Counted from the stretch's first letter, positions 17,373 through 29,088 are shown. The stretch is 64,000 nucleotides of DNA from Sphingomonas gilva (GCF_003515075.1 NZ_QWLV01000007.1:62001-126000), one strand, 5' to 3'. Made by a program: numbers and translations. The notes: generated by a model not told the origin, from the sequence alone.

Positions 17373-18440
17373 ATGACGGGGGAAGTCGAGGCCGCGGGGG
17401 AAATCGCGACCGGCGCGCTGCTGGCGCGCGCGGTGGACGGAGCGGCCGATTCGCATGGGCGGCATGGCGGCCAGTGCCTCAACTGCGGCACCGCGCTGAT
17501 CGGCAGCCACTGCCACCGCTGCGGCCAGAGCGGGCACATCCACCGTTCGCTGGGCGCGATCTGGCACGATCTGGCGCACGGGGTGCTCCATGTCGAAGGC
17601 AAGATCTGGCGCACGCTGCCGCTGCTGATCGTCCGCCCGGGCGAGCTCACCCGCCGCTATGTCACGGGCGAGCGCGTGCGCTTCCTCTCCCCGCTCGCGC
17701 TGTTCCTCTTCTCGGTGTTCCTGATGTTCGCGACGATCAGCGCGCTGGGGGGCGACATCGTCCCGCCGGACATGAATCCGCAACAGCGCGCCACGACGCT
17801 GGAGACGATGAACCTTCAGCTGCAAAAGGCCGATGGCGAGCTGGCGCGGATCGATCGCGAACGTGCCGCCGCGCTGAAGGCCGGCCGGAGTACCGCCGAG
17901 CTGGATGAGCAGCGTTCGGTGGTCGAAGCGACCAAGCAGGGCCTGGATGTCGCCAGCGCGGAGGTCAAAAACGGAGAAAACCCAGGCTTCACCGATCTCA
18001 GGACCGGCATCCCACGGCTCGACAAGGGGATCGCCAAGGCCAACGCCAATCCGGGACTCTTGGTCTACAAGCTGCAATCCTCCGCCTATAAGTTCAGCTG
18101 GGCGCTGATCCCCATATCGGTGCCGTTCGTGGCGCTCCTGTTCCTGTGGCGGCGCGGCCATCGCATGTACGACCATGCGGTGTTCGTCACCTATTCGCTG
18201 TCGTTCATGACGCTGCTGGTGATCGCGCTCAGCATCGCGGGCGCGGCGGGGCTGGGCGGCGTCGTCATCGCCACGGTGGCGACGTTCGCCCCGCCGCTGC
18301 ACATGTACAAGCAGCTGCGCGGCGCATACCGCCTGCGCCGCTTCTCCGCGCTGTGGCGCACGATATTCCTCATCAGCTTCGCCTTCGTCGCGCTGCTCTT
18401 CTTCCTCTTCATGCTGCTCGGCATGGGGCTGATGGGCTGA
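17373..18440 (+). CDS. DUF3667 zinc-ribbon membrane protein
   Basis: A 355-aa protein with an N-terminal zinc ribbon (C35-x2-C38 and C47-x2-C50, in the form CLNCG then CHRCGQ) followed by the DUF3667 pattern [13 protein letters not shown] and [14 protein letters not shown]. There is one membrane segment near 110-130, a charged helical periplasmic or cytoplasmic region (about 135-215) and then three or four C-terminal membrane segments. DUF3667 has no established function. It is divergent from proA and 28 bp upstream of the hscC-like gene, so it may be co-transcribed with it. Confidence 0.85.
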   Translation: MTGEVEAAGEIATGALLARAVDGAADSHGRHGGQCLNCGTALIGSHCHRCGQSGHIHRSLGAIWHDLAHGVLHVEGKIWRTLPLLIVRPGELTRRYVTGERVRFLSPLALFLFSVFLMFATISALGGDIVPPDMNPQQRATTLETMNLQLQKADGELARIDRERAAALKAGRSTAELDEQRSVVEATKQGLDVASAEVKNGENPGFTDLRTGIPRLDKGIAKANANPGLLVYKLQSSAYKFSWALIPISVPFVALLFLWRRGHRMYDHAVFVTYSLSFMTLLVIALSIAGAAGLGGVVIATVATFAPPLHMYKQLRGAYRLRRFSALWRTIFLISFAFVALLFFLFMLLGMGLMG

Positions 18441-18468
18441 TTTCTCTCAACTCCGGACACATCACCGC

Positions 18469-20169
18469 ATGATCATCGGCATCGATCTCGGCACCACCAA
18501 CAGCGCGTGCGCGGTCTGGCGCGACGGGCAGGCGCAGCTGATCACCAACCGGCTGGGCCATGTGCTGACGCCCTCCGCGGTCAGCATCGACGAAGGCGGC
18601 GCGCTGCTGGTCGGTCTCGCCGCGCGCGAGCGCCAGGCGAGCCATCCGAGCGCCACCGTCACCGCGTTCAAGCGCTATATGGGCACGCAGCGGACCGCCA
18701 ACCTGTCCGGCCGCGAGTTCACGCCGGAGGAGCTGTCCGCGCTCGTCCTGCGCAGCCTGAAGGAGGACGCCGAGGCGTTCCTGGGCGAAGCGGTGACCGA
18801 GGCGGTGATCACCGTTCCCGCCTATTTCAACGACAAGCAGAGGAAGGCGACGCACCGCGCGGGCGAGCTCGCGGGACTGAAGGTCGAGCGGCTGGTCAAC
18901 GAGCCGACCGCCGCGGCACTCGCCTACGGCATCCACAATCTGGGCAGCGAAGCACGCTTCCTGGTGTTCGACCTGGGCGGCGGCACCTTCGACGTCTCGA
19001 TCATCGAGATATTCGAAGGGATCATCGAGGTCCGCGCGTCGACCGGCGACAATCATCTGGGCGGCGAGGATTTCAACGAGCTGCTGGTCCAGCTGATGCG
19101 CGAGCGCTTCGGCGACGCCTGGGGCACCGCCGGGCGCGGCGACGACGCGCTCTACCAGAAGCTGCGCGAGGCGGCCGAGCGCGGGCGGCGCGCCATGAGC
19201 AGCGATTCCAGCGCGCCGGTGCGCGTGACCTGGCTCGGCGAGACCTATGAGGCGGAGGTATCGACCGCCGATTTCGAGGCGCGCGCCGCGCCGCTGCTCG
19301 AACGCCTGCGCGAGCCGGTGCTCAGATCGCTGCGCGACAGCGATATCCGGCCCGACACATTGTCCGACATCATCCTGATCGGCGGCGCGACGCGGATGCC
19401 CGCCGTGCGCCGCACCGTCGCGCGGATGTTCGGCCGGTTTCCCAACACGACGGTCAATCCGGACGAGGCGGTGGCGCTGGGCGCGGCGGTGCAGGCGGGC
19501 CTGAAGGCGCGCGACGCGGCGCTGTCCGAAGTGGTCGTCACCGATGTCTGCCCCTATTCGCTGGGCGTCGACACCGCGCGGCAATTGCCCAACGGACAGT
19601 TCGAGACCGGTCTGTTCAGCCCGATCATCGAGCGCAACACGGTGATCCCCGCGAGCCGCGAGCACAGCTTCTCCACGCTGCAGGACAACCAGAAGTCGGT
19701 GCTGTTCGGCGTCTATCAGGGCGAATCGCGGCTGGTGCGCGACAATGTCGAGATCGGCAAGATCGAGGTGCCGGTGCCGCGCGCGCCCGCCGGCCAGCGG
19801 CTCGACGTGCGCTTCTCCTACGACGTGTCCGGGCTGCTCGAGGTCGACATCCTCGTCGCCAAGACCGGCGCGCGCCACAGCCTCGTCATCAACGACGGGC
19901 TGGCGGGCGATCCGTCGACGCTGGAGGAGCGCCGCAAGGCGCTCGCCGCATTGAAGACACACCCACGCGACGACGAGGCCAACCGCGCCGCCATGGCGCG
20001 CGCCGAACGCGCCTATGAGAATGCGCTGGGGCACGACCGCGAGGCGATCGGCATGATCATCACCCAGTTCCAGGGCATCATTGACGCGCAGGACCCGCGC
20101 GCCATCGCCGCCGCGCGCGATCAGTTCCACGCCGCGCTGGACCGGATCGAGGGCGAGAGCTACCTGTGA
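18469..20169 (+). CDS. hscC: Hsp70-family chaperone, HscC type
   Basis: A 566-aa Hsp70, shorter than DnaK. The ATPase domain is intact: GIDLGTTNSACAVW (phosphate 1), PAYFNDKQRKAT, NEPTAAALAYG, FDLGGGTFDVS (phosphate 2) and ILIGGATRMPAVR. The substrate domain is present and the C-terminal lid is short. This length and the lack of the acidic DnaK tail fit HscC (Hsc62), which in E. coli works with dedicated J-proteins. Its TGA overlaps the GTG of the next gene, a J-domain-like membrane protein, so the two are probably made together. Confidence 0.88.
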   Translation: MIIGIDLGTTNSACAVWRDGQAQLITNRLGHVLTPSAVSIDEGGALLVGLAARERQASHPSATVTAFKRYMGTQRTANLSGREFTPEELSALVLRSLKEDAEAFLGEAVTEAVITVPAYFNDKQRKATHRAGELAGLKVERLVNEPTAAALAYGIHNLGSEARFLVFDLGGGTFDVSIIEIFEGIIEVRASTGDNHLGGEDFNELLVQLMRERFGDAWGTAGRGDDALYQKLREAAERGRRAMSSDSSAPVRVTWLGETYEAEVSTADFEARAAPLLERLREPVLRSLRDSDIRPDTLSDIILIGGATRMPAVRRTVARMFGRFPNTTVNPDEAVALGAAVQAGLKARDAALSEVVVTDVCPYSLGVDTARQLPNGQFETGLFSPIIERNTVIPASREHSFSTLQDNQKSVLFGVYQGESRLVRDNVEIGKIEVPVPRAPAGQRLDVRFSYDVSGLLEVDILVAKTGARHSLVINDGLAGDPSTLEERRKALAALKTHPRDDEANRAAMARAERAYENALGHDREAIGMIITQFQGIIDAQDPRAIAAARDQFHAALDRIEGESYL

Positions 20170-22481
20170 GCCGGTCGGTCTGGAGGACGCTGGGCGTCCC
20201 GGCGGGCAGCGACCGCGTGGCGATCCGGCGCGGCTATGCGGCAAAGCTTCGCCAGACCAATCCGGAAGACGACCCCGAGGGTTTCAAGACGCTGCGCGCC
20301 GCCTATGACCAGGCGCTGGCGATGGCCGATGCGCGCGCCTGGCAGGCCGAGCATGGCGGCGACGCCGATGGCTGGGCCGATGAGGATTACGACGACAGCG
20401 CGCGCGAGGCGGTGTTCACCGCGACACCGACGCCCGACGAGCTGAATGCGGCGCCGACCGAGCCCGCGCCGCTGCCCGCATCACCCGACGCGCACCTGCT
20501 CGACGGACGCGAGCGCGACCTCGCCGATTTCGAGGCGCGGATGAACGCGCTTGCGGGGCACTTGACCAGCCCCTGGGCGCAGGACGACGCGGTGCTGGAG
20601 GCGGCGTTCCGTCACGTGCTCGCCAGCCCGGCAATGGCCGAGATCGCCATCCGCGCCCATGCCGAGGAATGGATCGCCGGGCTGCTCGCGAGCAACATCC
20701 CGAAGAGCGACGCGCTGCTGCTGCAGGCGATCGAGGCGTTCGGCTGGGACGGCGCGGGCTGGCAGCGCGGCCAGTCCCCCGCCGTCGCCGCTATACTCCA
20801 CCGCATCGACGAGTGGCGCACGATCGAAGCGCTCACCAGCCACGGCGACCAATATCATTTCGCCTTCACCGAGCTCACCAAGCCGCCGCGCGGCGAATGG
20901 GGCATGCGGCTGACCGCTATCAATCCAGGCGTGGCGCCGCGGATACGGACGCTGATCGACTACAGCGAATGGCAGATGCCGGGGCTGCGCCACTCGTTCA
21001 ACGCCGACACCGTCGCCTGGTGGCGCGAGCATCTCTCCCGCCCGCGGATGACGCTCGGCCGGCTGCTGCTCGCGCCCGCGCTGTTCACCGTGCTCCTGGC
21101 GCTCGGCGCGATCTTCAAGCCGCCCACGCCGTGGGACATGGTCCTGCTGATCGTGGGCGCGGTCGCCTCGCTCGCGCTTCCCTGGGCGCACCTCGCCACG
21201 ATCGGCCGCCTGACCCATGCGCGCGACACGGGCGTTGGCCCGGGGCTGCCGCGCTGGGCGGAAACGGGATGGATCGCGCCGATCTTCGCGCTTCCCATCG
21301 CGGCGATGTTCGTGCCGCCATCGCCGGGCTGGGCGGTCGTCGCGCTGCTGGTCGCGGCCTGCGGGATGCAGTGGACCCAGCTCACCGCCGGCGGAAGGCG
21401 ATGGCGCGAGACCGGCGAGAATGCGTTCGCCTGGATCCTGACGATCGGCGTCTACGGCTTTTTCGGCTTCGTCCCGTTCCTGGCGCTGCCGCCGCACGCG
21501 ATGCTGGCGCTCTCAGCCGCCGCCGCGCTGGTGATCCATGCGCGCGTCGCCGCGATCGACCGGCTGATGGCGATCGGCGAGCCGCTGACCCAGCGGTTCA
21601 AGGTGCCGGGTCTCGTCGCGATCGTGGTTCTGGGTTCCGCCGCGCTGAACTCGCCGCTTCTTCCGCCCTTCATCGCCGGCGCGGCCTTCGCCGTGACCGC
21701 GCTCCTCGTCAACGCGATGTTCCACGGTCAGATCGGCTGGCTGCGCTACGTCATCCGCGTCGCGATCGCGATCGCCTTTCTTGGTGCCTCGGCGGTGTCG
21801 ATGCCGGACGAACCGAAGGCGACCGGCATTGCAGGGGGGACGACCTATTCGCCGTCCGCCACGACGATCAGCGGTCGATCGACCGAGATCGCAATGAAGC
21901 GCCTGGAAGATGACCAACCCGGTTTGGTGCTGCTGCGCACCAACAATCCTGAACTCTATGCTGAGCTCCGCGCCGTCGTGGACGCGCGAGTGTCAGGGCG
22001 TATCGACGGCGATCAGGCCTCGCGCCGCTTCGACGAGAAGCTGAACGCAGCCTATAGGCGCATGCTGCCGTCTGCGCCCGATGTCCTGCTCATCGATGGC
22101 CTCAGGCTGGAGCTGCAAAGGCGCAAGGCGCTGCTGATGAGCAATCCTGCGGCCTGCGCCGGTTCAGGCGAAATCGATGGCGACGATCTTCCCGCCAACC
22201 TGCGACAGGAAGAGCTCGCCCACATATTTAGCATCGTTTCCGCGCCCGCACAGGCTGCTATGGGCGGCTCCACCGGCAGGCCTGTGGCTGACGATCTCGT
22301 ATTCTCGACCACAGCGAACCGGCTCGGCGTCACACCGGCCAAGCTATCCAGCTACCTGCGTAGCGACGCACCGGTGCATGATCAGTGCGTTGCGCGGATT
22401 GAGATGCTGCAGGTCGTGCTGGAGCAGCCGAGCGAGAATATCGCCGCCACCGTCCGCGCGATGCACGCGCAGCAGCCCTAG
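20166..22481 (+). CDS. Membrane protein with degenerate N-terminal J-domain, HscC partner
   Basis: A 771-aa protein. Residues about 4-55 read as a J-domain (VWRTLGVPAGSD, then RRGYAAKLRQTNPEDDPEGF and LRAAYDQAL), but the HPD tripeptide is replaced by NPE at 32-34. This matches the DjlB/DjlC-like proteins next to HscC in enterobacteria. A soluble region follows to about 290, then eight or so membrane segments (about 295-545) and a C-terminal soluble domain to 771. It starts at GTG overlapping the hscC stop (GTGA). The C-terminal 200 residues are not recognised. The 3' end overlaps a convergent gene by 4 bp. Confidence 0.75.
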   Translation: MSRSVWRTLGVPAGSDRVAIRRGYAAKLRQTNPEDDPEGFKTLRAAYDQALAMADARAWQAEHGGDADGWADEDYDDSAREAVFTATPTPDELNAAPTEPAPLPASPDAHLLDGRERDLADFEARMNALAGHLTSPWAQDDAVLEAAFRHVLASPAMAEIAIRAHAEEWIAGLLASNIPKSDALLLQAIEAFGWDGAGWQRGQSPAVAAILHRIDEWRTIEALTSHGDQYHFAFTELTKPPRGEWGMRLTAINPGVAPRIRTLIDYSEWQMPGLRHSFNADTVAWWREHLSRPRMTLGRLLLAPALFTVLLALGAIFKPPTPWDMVLLIVGAVASLALPWAHLATIGRLTHARDTGVGPGLPRWAETGWIAPIFALPIAAMFVPPSPGWAVVALLVAACGMQWTQLTAGGRRWRETGENAFAWILTIGVYGFFGFVPFLALPPHAMLALSAAAALVIHARVAAIDRLMAIGEPLTQRFKVPGLVAIVVLGSAALNSPLLPPFIAGAAFAVTALLVNAMFHGQIGWLRYVIRVAIAIAFLGASAVSMPDEPKATGIAGGTTYSPSATTISGRSTEIAMKRLEDDQPGLVLLRTNNPELYAELRAVVDARVSGRIDGDQASRRFDEKLNAAYRRMLPSAPDVLLIDGLRLELQRRKALLMSNPAACAGSGEIDGDDLPANLRQEELAHIFSIVSAPAQAAMGGSTGRPVADDLVFSTTANRLGVTPAKLSSYLRSDAPVHDQCVARIEMLQVVLEQPSENIAATVRAMHAQQP

Positions 22482-22912
22482 GGCGCTGCTTCCCCGCACG
22501 GATAGCGTTCCAGCATCATCGCGTCGAATGCTTGCCTGACGCTGATCCCGCGCTCGTGCGGGGGGAGGGCGCGCATCGTGCGGAGGAGGTCGGTGGAGGT
22601 GAGCCCGGCCCGGCCGCGCGGGGGCGGGCAGCTGTGCGGCGGCGCGCCGGCCGCCTGCTGGCGGGCGAGATCGGCGCGGTAGGCGGCGGTCACGCCCGCG
22701 ACGTAGCGCTGCAGTTCCTTATATTCGGGCGATTCGGCAGCCTGAGCCCCTTTGGCGCGCACGACCTGCGCCTTGGCGAGGAACTCGGCCACGGTCATCT
22801 CCGCCTGCGCCTCCTGCGCGTGCGCCGCCGAGGCGAGAAGCGCCGCGAGGCCAACGAAAAGGCCCCCGCCGATCCTGCGCCGCGGCGGAGCGATCGGCAG
22901 GGGCCGGTTCAT
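22478..22912 (-). CDS. Small secreted protein of unknown function
   Basis: A 144-aa protein with a signal peptide (positively charged start, hydrophobic LFVGLAALLASAAHA, cleavage near residue 33). The mature part has two Cys, one in HSCPPPRG and one in the terminal YPCGE, which could form a disulfide. The C-terminal region (DLLRTMRALPP, then SVRQAFDAMMLERYPC) is loosely like Rap1a/Tai-type secreted immunity domains, but the resemblance is weak. It lies 13 bp downstream of ftsH on the same strand. Confidence 0.6.
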   Translation of the reverse strand: MNRPLPIAPPRRRIGGGLFVGLAALLASAAHAQEAQAEMTVAEFLAKAQVVRAKGAQAAESPEYKELQRYVAGVTAAYRADLARQQAAGAPPHSCPPPRGRAGLTSTDLLRTMRALPPHERGISVRQAFDAMMLERYPCGEAAP

Positions 22913-22925
22913 GCCGAACCTCGCG

Positions 22926-24881
<1,956 letters not shown>

Positions 24882-24911
24882 CGCGTGATGCGCACCTCTG
24901 CTAACCGCCCC

Positions 24912-24939
24912 AAGATAAGCGCCCCTACGTTAATGACAA
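24912..24939 (-). promoter_or_regulatory. Candidate ftsH promoter
   Basis: Reading on the minus strand, TTGTCA (24934-24939) is separated by 16 bp from TATCTT (24912-24917), about 31 bp upstream of the ftsH ATG. It is a reasonable sigma-70-type match in a GC-rich genome. No heat-shock consensus was recognised. Confidence 0.45.
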
Positions 24940-25008
24940 TGGAACAACGTCGATCAGTGTGAACGCCGGGGTGGAGCCCGCCGCCCGGCCTGGTGTAGGG
25001 CATGCGGC

Positions 25009-25431
25009 ATGCTCCTCCACATCATGGCGCGCGGGAAGATCGGACGGTCGGCCGAGGCCGAACTGGTCGATCGCTACCTCAAGCGCGTGGCCTGGCCGAC
25101 CAGGATCACCGAGCTGCCCGATGCCGGCGGGCGCGTGCCGCCGGCGGAGGGGCAGGTGCGGACGGTGATGCTCGACGAAAAGGGCGAGCAGATCGGATCG
25201 ATTGCCTTCGCCGAGCGGCTGGGCCGATGGCGCGACGACGGCGTGCGCGAGGTCCGCTTCCTGATCGGCGCGGCCGACGGCTTCGGCGACGAGGAGCGCG
25301 CGGGCGCGGACCTGCTGATCGCCTTCGGGCGCGCGACCTGGCCGCATCTGCTGGCGCGCGCGATGCTCGCCGAGCAATTGTGGCGCGCGACCAGCATCCT
25401 TGCCAACCACCCCTATCACCGCGAAGGATAG
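25009..25431 (+). CDS. rlmH: 23S rRNA (pseudouridine-1915-N3) methyltransferase RlmH
   Basis: A 140-aa SPOUT methyltransferase that modifies helix 69 of 23S rRNA. Family features are MARGKIGR near the start, VMLDEKGEQIGSIAFAE, FLIGAADGFGDE (SAM-binding knot) and the C-terminal AEQLWRATSILANHPYHRE. Length is normal. It is 3 bp from envC and heads an rlmH-envC-ctpA run. Normally rsfS precedes it; here rsfS lies 10 kb away in inverse orientation. Confidence 0.95.
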   Translation: MLLHIMARGKIGRSAEAELVDRYLKRVAWPTRITELPDAGGRVPPAEGQVRTVMLDEKGEQIGSIAFAERLGRWRDDGVREVRFLIGAADGFGDEERAGADLLIAFGRATWPHLLARAMLAEQLWRATSILANHPYHREG

Positions 25432-25434
25432 GGC

Positions 25435-26610
25435 GTGCGCATCCTGTTCGCCCTTTCCGCCGTCGTGCTTGCCGGGGTCGCCGTCGCGCAGGATCGCAGC
25501 GTGGAAAGCGAGCGCGCGCGGCTCGTGCTCGCGCGGACCGCCGCCGAGCAGGCGCGCGCGCGCGCCGCCCGGCTGGAACGCGAGGCGATCCGCGCCAGCG
25601 ACGCCGCGGCCGAGGCGCAGGCGAAGGAGGCCGCCGTCGCCGCGCGCATCCAGGGTTTCGAGGCCGAGATCAGCGCGGCCGAGGCGCGCGTCGCCATCCT
25701 CTCGACGCTGCAGCGCCGCCAGGCGCGGCGGCTGGCCGAGCAGCAGGGCCCGATCGTGCGGCTGATGGCGGCGCTGCAATCGCTCGCCCGCCGTCCCGCC
25801 GCTACCGCATTGGTGCAGCCGGGATCGATCTCCGACCTGGTCCATGTCCGCGCCACGCTGGCGACGGTGCTGCCGGTGGTGAAGACGCGGACCGAGGAGG
25901 TGCGCGGCGAGCTCGAACGGTCGCGCAAGCTGCGGGAGGGCGCGAGCCTCGCCGCAGGCGCGTTGCAGCGCAGCCGGGCGGCCCTGGCGCGCGAACGCGC
26001 CGCGCTCGCCGGCCTGGAGGCGCAGCATCGCCTCCGCGCGCGCGATCTCAACCGCGGCGCGATGTTCGAGCAGGACCGCGCCATCGCGCTCGGCGAGGAG
26101 GCGCGCGATCTGGTCGATCTGATGGACACGCTCGATCGGCAGGCGGATATCCGGGCGCGCCTTGCCGCCTTGTCCGGGCCGGCGCCGCGCCCGGCGGATC
26201 CCGAATCGGCCGCCTCCACACCCGACGAGGAGCCCGCTGCCGAAACCCCGCCGGTCTACCGCCTGCCGCTCGCCGGACCAGTGGTGGCGGGGCTGGGCGA
26301 GGTAGCGCCGAGCGGCGCGCGCTCGCGCGGGCTGACGCTCACCCCGCGCCCGCAGGCGCTGGCGGTCGCGCCGGCCGGCGGCAAGGTCGCCTTCGCCGGG
26401 CCGTTCCTCAGATATGGTTCGATCGTGGTGATCGACCATGGCGAGGGCTGGACCAGCCTCGTCACCGGGCTGGGACCGCTCAGCGTCAAGGTGGGAGACG
26501 AGGTGGCGCAGGGCGCGCCCTTGGGCCGCGCGGGCGGCGAGCGCCCGCGCGTCACCGTCGAGCTGCGCCGGCGCGGTCGTCCGGTGGACATCACCCCGCT
26601 GATCGGCTGA
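25435..26610 (+). CDS. envC: Murein hydrolase activator EnvC (degenerate LytM)
   Basis: A 391-aa secreted protein with a signal peptide (cleavage near VAQD), a long N-terminal coiled coil (about 25-225) and a C-terminal LytM/M23 fold (about 270-391). The zinc ligands of active LytM enzymes are missing: no H-x-G-x-D and no H-x-H in the last strand. This is the expected state of EnvC, which activates amidases instead of cutting peptidoglycan. It starts at GTG, 3 bp after rlmH. Confidence 0.9.
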   Translation: MRILFALSAVVLAGVAVAQDRSVESERARLVLARTAAEQARARAARLEREAIRASDAAAEAQAKEAAVAARIQGFEAEISAAEARVAILSTLQRRQARRLAEQQGPIVRLMAALQSLARRPAATALVQPGSISDLVHVRATLATVLPVVKTRTEEVRGELERSRKLREGASLAAGALQRSRAALARERAALAGLEAQHRLRARDLNRGAMFEQDRAIALGEEARDLVDLMDTLDRQADIRARLAALSGPAPRPADPESAASTPDEEPAAETPPVYRLPLAGPVVAGLGEVAPSGARSRGLTLTPRPQALAVAPAGGKVAFAGPFLRYGSIVVIDHGEGWTSLVTGLGPLSVKVGDEVAQGAPLGRAGGERPRVTVELRRRGRPVDITPLIG

Positions 26611-26700
26611 CGCGACAGGCGCGGTTAAGCATGGCTTTGCTTTGATCGCCCGCGCGAATCCGGTATCATCACCCGAAACGCCACTCAGGAGTGCCCCATC

Positions 26701-28047
26701 TTGCGCATCCCCTCCGCCCTTCTTCAGGCCACCGCGCTGGTCGGCGCCCTGGCGCTGGTCCCCGTCGCGACCGGCGCGATGGCGCAGGTCGATACCGAGA
26801 CCTATCGCGAACTCGACACCTTCATGGACGTGTTCAACCGCGTGAAGGCCGATTATGTCGACAAGGTCGATGACGCGACGCTGATGAAGGGCGCGATCCA
26901 GGGGATGCTCTCCAGCCTCGATCCGCACAGCTCGTTTCTCACCGATCGCGACTTCGAGAATCTGCGCACCCAGACCGACGGCAATTACGGCGGCCTCGGC
27001 CTCACCGTCGGCCAGGAGGACGGCGCGGTGAAGGTGATCGCGCCGACCGAGGACACGCCCGCGTGGCGCGCCGGGATCAAGGCGGGCGACTACATCACCC
27101 ATCTCGACGGCAAGCTGGTGTTCGGCGGGACGCTGGACGAGGCCGTCGACCAGATGCGCGGCCGCCCCGGCACGCAGGTGCGGCTGACGATCGTCCGCCC
27201 CGGCCGCGACAAGCCGTTCGACGTCACCATCACGCGCGAGATCATCGTATTGAAGCCGGTCAAGTGGGAGGTGAAGGACGGCGTCGGCGTCATCAACATC
27301 AACACCTTCTCCAAGAATGTCGGTGCGGACACGCGCGCGGCGATGCTGGCGGTCGAGAAATCGCTGGGGAAGAAGCCGCTCGGCTATATCGTCGATCTGC
27401 GCTCGAACGGCGGCGGGCTGCTCGACCAGGCGATCGAGGTGACCGACGTGTTCCTCGAGCGCGGCGAGATCGTGTCGCAGCGCGGGCGCGAGAAGAGCGA
27501 GATCGAGCGCTTCTACGCGCGGCCGGGCGACCTCGCGCACGGCCTGCCGGTGATCGTGCTGATCGACGCGGGCACCGCCTCGGCCTCGGAGATCGTCGCC
27601 GGCGCGCTGCAGGACCACCACCGCGCGATCGTGATGGGCGAGACCAGCTTCGGCAAGGGATCGGTGCAGACGTTGCTGCCGCTCTCCGCCAACAGCGCGC
27701 TCCGGCTGACGACGGCGCGCTACTACACGCCGTCGGGCCGGTCGGTGCAGGAAGGCGGGATCGAGCCCGATCTGCCGGTGCCGCAGCTTTCCGATCCCGA
27801 TTACAAGACGCGGCCGCGCTTCCGCGAGGCCGATCTGCGCCGCCACCTGATCAACGAGGCGAAGGTCGACAATTCGGTGCTGGAGGACGACGTCAAGGAC
27901 GATCCCCGCTTCACCGCCACGCCCGAGGAGCTGGAGAAGAAGGGTATCGAGGACTTCCAGCTGCATTACGCGCTGCAGACGATCGGCCGCCTCGGCCCGG
28001 CGACGACTCGCACCGCCGCGGTCGCGCCGCGCGCGGCCAAGCGCTGA
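26701..28047 (+). CDS. ctpA: Carboxy-terminal processing protease CtpA (S41 family)
   Basis: A 448-aa periplasmic serine protease. It has a signal peptide (cleavage near AMAQ), a PDZ domain (about 85-170, with GLGLTVGQE) and the S41 catalytic core. The nucleophile Ser lies in GTASASE (291-297) and the general base Lys in GETSFGKGS (Lys319). CtpA trims C-termini of envelope proteins, including peptidoglycan hydrolases, which fits its place after envC. The start is TTG at 26701, with CAGGAG eight bases upstream. A weak TTTGAT/TATCAT promoter match lies at 26641-26669. Confidence 0.94.
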   Translation: MRIPSALLQATALVGALALVPVATGAMAQVDTETYRELDTFMDVFNRVKADYVDKVDDATLMKGAIQGMLSSLDPHSSFLTDRDFENLRTQTDGNYGGLGLTVGQEDGAVKVIAPTEDTPAWRAGIKAGDYITHLDGKLVFGGTLDEAVDQMRGRPGTQVRLTIVRPGRDKPFDVTITREIIVLKPVKWEVKDGVGVININTFSKNVGADTRAAMLAVEKSLGKKPLGYIVDLRSNGGGLLDQAIEVTDVFLERGEIVSQRGREKSEIERFYARPGDLAHGLPVIVLIDAGTASASEIVAGALQDHHRAIVMGETSFGKGSVQTLLPLSANSALRLTTARYYTPSGRSVQEGGIEPDLPVPQLSDPDYKTRPRFREADLRRHLINEAKVDNSVLEDDVKDDPRFTATPEELEKKGIEDFQLHYALQTIGRLGPATTRTAAVAPRAAKR

Positions 28048-28069
28048 TCCGGCCGGCGCGGCAGGGCGC

Positions 28070-28546
28070 ATGACCTCGCTCGACCGCGCGCGTTGGCTGG
28101 CGCTGGCGATTCCGGCCGCGCTGCTGGGCGGGGCCTATGCCTCGCAATATGTCGGCGGGCTCTATCCGTGCGAGATGTGCCACTGGCAGCGCTGGCCGCA
28201 CATGGCCGCGATCGTGCTGGCGGTCGCGGCGCTGGCGCTCAGGCAATCCGCCCTGTCGCGGCCGCTGATCCTGCTCGCCGCGGTGGCGATCGCGGTGTCG
28301 GGTGCGATCGGGGTGTTCCATGCCGGCGTTGAATATGGCTGGTGGCAGGGGGTGACCGGCTGCGCCGCGCCGATGTCCGCCACCAATGCCGAGGACATGC
28401 TGGCCGAGATCATGGCGACTCCGCTGATCCGCTGCGACGTCGCACAATGGACGCTCGCCGGCGTTTCGCTTGCCGGGTTCAACGCGATCTTCTCGCTCGG
28501 CGGGGCGCTCGCCGTGCTGGTGCTGGCGACGAGGCGCGGATCATGA
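28070..28546 (+). CDS. dsbB: Disulfide bond formation protein B-like
   Basis: A 158-aa inner-membrane protein with four hydrophobic segments. The first periplasmic loop carries C34-x2-C37 in PCEMCHWQRWPH, and the second pair is C98 and C122. This is the DsbB arrangement, in which electrons pass from DsbA to ubiquinone. The histidine after CEMC is typical of alphaproteobacterial members. Its stop overlaps the coq7 ATG (ATGA), so the quinone-reducing protein and a ubiquinone-synthesis enzyme are translationally coupled. Confidence 0.88.
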   Translation: MTSLDRARWLALAIPAALLGGAYASQYVGGLYPCEMCHWQRWPHMAAIVLAVAALALRQSALSRPLILLAAVAIAVSGAIGVFHAGVEYGWWQGVTGCAAPMSATNAEDMLAEIMATPLIRCDVAQWTLAGVSLAGFNAIFSLGGALAVLVLATRRGS

Positions 28547-29088
28547 CCCAATCGGCACAGTGGCGGCCAGGCGACCGCAAGCGGCGCATCCGGTCCATGA
28601 TTCGCGTCGATCAGGCTGGCGAATACGGCGCGACGCGCATCTATGCCGGGCAGCTGGCGGTGATGGGCGATCGTGCGCCTGCGGCGCGCGCGATCGCCGG
28701 CATGGCCGATCAGGAGGATCGCCACCGCAGGGCGTTCGACGCGCTGATCGCCGAGCGCGGGGTGCGGCCGACATTGCTCCAGCCCGTTTGGAATGTCGCC
28801 GGCTTCGCGCTTGGCGCGGCGACGGCGCTGATCGGGCCCGAGGCGGCGATGGCCTGCACCGCGGCGGTCGAGACCGAGATCGACAAGCATTATGCCGACC
28901 AGCTGGCCGAGCTGGGCGGCGACGATCCCGAACTGTCGGGGATGATCGCCGAATTCCAGGCCGAGGAGATCGAGCATCGCGAGGCCGCGCTGGCGGCGGG
29001 GGCGGAGAATGCGCCCGCCTATCCGCTGCTCGCCGGCGCGATCCGCCTGGGCTGCCGCGCGGCGATTGCGTTGTCGAAACGAATTTGA
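28543..29088 (+). CDS. coq7: Demethoxyubiquinone hydroxylase Coq7
   Basis: A 181-aa di-iron monooxygenase that makes the C6 hydroxylation in ubiquinone synthesis. Iron ligands are visible in two ferritin-like motifs: DQAGEYGA (Glu27), QEDRH (Glu58, His61), then AVETEIDKHY and AEEIEHREAAL. Length matches bacterial Coq7. It overlaps the dsbB-like gene. UbiG, the methyltransferase that follows it in the pathway, is at 5167-5907. Confidence 0.93.
   Translation: MTQSAQWRPGDRKRRIRSMIRVDQAGEYGATRIYAGQLAVMGDRAPAARAIAGMADQEDRHRRAFDALIAERGVRPTLLQPVWNVAGFALGAATALIGPEAAMACTAAVETEIDKHYADQLAELGGDDPELSGMIAEFQAEEIEHREAALAAGAENAPAYPLLAGAIRLGCRAAIALSKRI

Noticed and set aside
25435-26610. Missing zinc ligands in the LytM domain taken as gene decay
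   Set aside because: EnvC-type activators normally lack these ligands; length and coiled coil are intact.
24925-28071. A 1048-codon open frame on the minus strand opposite rlmH, envC and ctpA
   Set aside because: The translation is low-complexity R/A/D-rich with no family sequence. The plus-strand genes are well supported.
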